In this document: in pieces, positions 63,349 to 64,000 of the stretch
Position numbering within the stretch: position 1 is the first letter of the stretch
Layout: each line of letters starts with the position of its first letter
DNA from: Reyranella humidisoli
GTDB taxonomy: Bacteria; Pseudomonadota; Alphaproteobacteria; Reyranellales; Reyranellaceae
Assembly (NCBI RefSeq): GCF_019039055.1
Contig: NZ_JAHOPB010000001.1
Location: forward strand, 1,054,001 to 1,118,000
Direction: 5' to 3'
Length of the DNA stretch: 64,000 nucleotides
Notes under the pieces: generated by a model
The model's database searches: none
Told to the model about the DNA's origin: nothing
The model's input: only the letters and a program-made list of their open reading frames with translations
Translations under genes and position numbers: made by a program

Positions 63349-64000
63349 ATGATCCTTTTCCCCGCGATCGACCTCAAGGACGGCAAGTGCGTGCGCCTTC
63401 TCCGCGGCGACATGCAGCGTGCCACCGTGTTCAACGACAGCCCGGCCGCCCAGGCCAAGGCCTTTGCCAATGCCGGCTGCGAGTGGCTGCATCTGGTCGA
63501 CCTGAACGGTGCGGTCGAGGGCCATCCGGTCAACCGCGCGGCGGTCGAGAGCATCCTGAAGGACGTCGAGGTGCCGACCCAGCTCGGCGGCGGCATCCGC
63601 ACCATCGAGAGCATCGCGCAGTGGTTCGAGGCGGGCGTGAAGCGGGTGATCCTGGGCACCATCGCAGTCAAGGAGCCGGGCCTCGTGAAAGCCGCCTGCA
63701 AGCAGTGGCCCGGCCAGATCGCGGTCGGCATCGACGCCCGCGAGGGCATCGTCGCAGTCGACGGCTGGACCAAGCAGAGCACGGTGCGGGCGCTCGATCT
63801 CGCCCTGCGCTTCGAGGATGCCGGAGTCTCGGCCATCATCTACACCGACATCGACCGCGACGGCGCGATGGGCGGCGTCAACGTCGATGCCACGGTCACG
63901 CTGGCGCAACATCTCACCACGCCGGTCATCGCCTCGGGCGGCGTCAGCTCGCTCGACGATCTGCGCGAACTGAAGCCCACCGAGGAGTTCGGCATCGTCG
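63349..64000 (+). CDS. hisA: HisA, ProFAR isomerase (3' end outside window)
   Basis: About 217 residues are visible from ATG 63349 and the frame remains open at the window edge. [20 protein letters not shown] holds the catalytic Asp and phosphate loop, [20 protein letters not shown] and [18 protein letters not shown] follow, with [20 protein letters not shown] (second catalytic Asp) and [13 protein letters not shown]. It isomerises ProFAR in histidine synthesis. A hisF neighbour downstream is expected. Confidence 0.96.
   Translation, partial: MILFPAIDLKDGKCVRLLRGDMQRATVFNDSPAAQAKAFANAGCEWLHLVDLNGAVEGHPVNRAAVESILKDVEVPTQLGGGIRTIESIAQWFEAGVKRVILGTIAVKEPGLVKAACKQWPGQIAVGIDAREGIVAVDGWTKQSTVRALDLALRFEDAGVSAIIYTDIDRDGAMGGVNVDATVTLAQHLTTPVIASGGVSSLDDLRELKPTEEFGIV

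Overview
The window is about 64 kb of GC-rich DNA with the gene content of an aerobic alphaproteobacterium. The closest fit is a Reyranella-like or Rhodospirillales/Hyphomicrobiales member. This rests on an Irr-type Fur regulator with its operator next to rubrerythrin, fabA-fabB-fabI, a clpYQ-type hslV with a propeptide, many TRAP/TctC-type uptake receptors, and families of short palindromic intergenic repeats. Coding density is high. No gap exceeds about 300 bp, and no rRNA, tRNA, CRISPR array or insertion-sequence transposase was seen.

Layout. 1-4.1 kb: a truncated gene, an EamA exporter, then a TetR - DUF1330 - peroxiredoxin-like - GrdB-like operon. Both distal genes carry an in-frame TGA exactly where a UxxC selenocysteine is expected, each followed by a hairpin that fits the bacterial SECIS rules. 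4.1-15 kb: thioesterase, small membrane protein, XRE/MmyB regulator with a clear operator, membrane-anchored AraC regulator, a sterol desaturase-DUF2147 fusion, an epimerase, a SulP transporter, a TRAP transporter (dctPQM) and a nitronate monooxygenase-like enzyme. 15-31 kb: secreted hydrolase, MFS exporter, HslUV protease, D-amino-acid oxidoreductase, FkbM methyltransferase, YgjP peptidase, a CMD/aminotransferase/solute-receptor/adenosine-deaminase-like cluster, MsrA, MAPEG, PlsB-like acyltransferase and a BrkB-type membrane protein. 31-45.5 kb: hydroxyacid dehydrogenase, SH3 protein, two tandem TonB-like proteins, an Irr-linked peroxide/iron cluster (DUF3501, Fe-S oxidoreductase, rubrerythrin, Irr), fabA-fabB-fabI, a dioxygenase, a TctC receptor, a DUF1254 protein and a cytochrome b. 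45.7-57.7 kb: the conserved translation/RNA operon rimP-nusA-ylxR-infB-rbfA-truB-rpsO-pnp on the minus strand, interrupted by an oppositely oriented membrane spermidine-synthase-like gene. 57.7-64 kb: a DUF559 nuclease gene framed by inverted repeats, trmB, a TPP enzyme, an orphan acidic protein, an M20 amidohydrolase, a GST and the start of hisA.

The most notable system is the twin selenoprotein operon at 1.28-4.14 kb. It looks like a small selenium-dependent thiol-redox module under its own TetR repressor, lacking every other glycine-reductase subunit. The second candidate is the DUF559 ORF, which sits exactly in the spacer between two 46-bp inverted units. The same repeat family occurs elsewhere in the window as empty pairs, so the filled pair has the structure of a mobile palindromic cassette.
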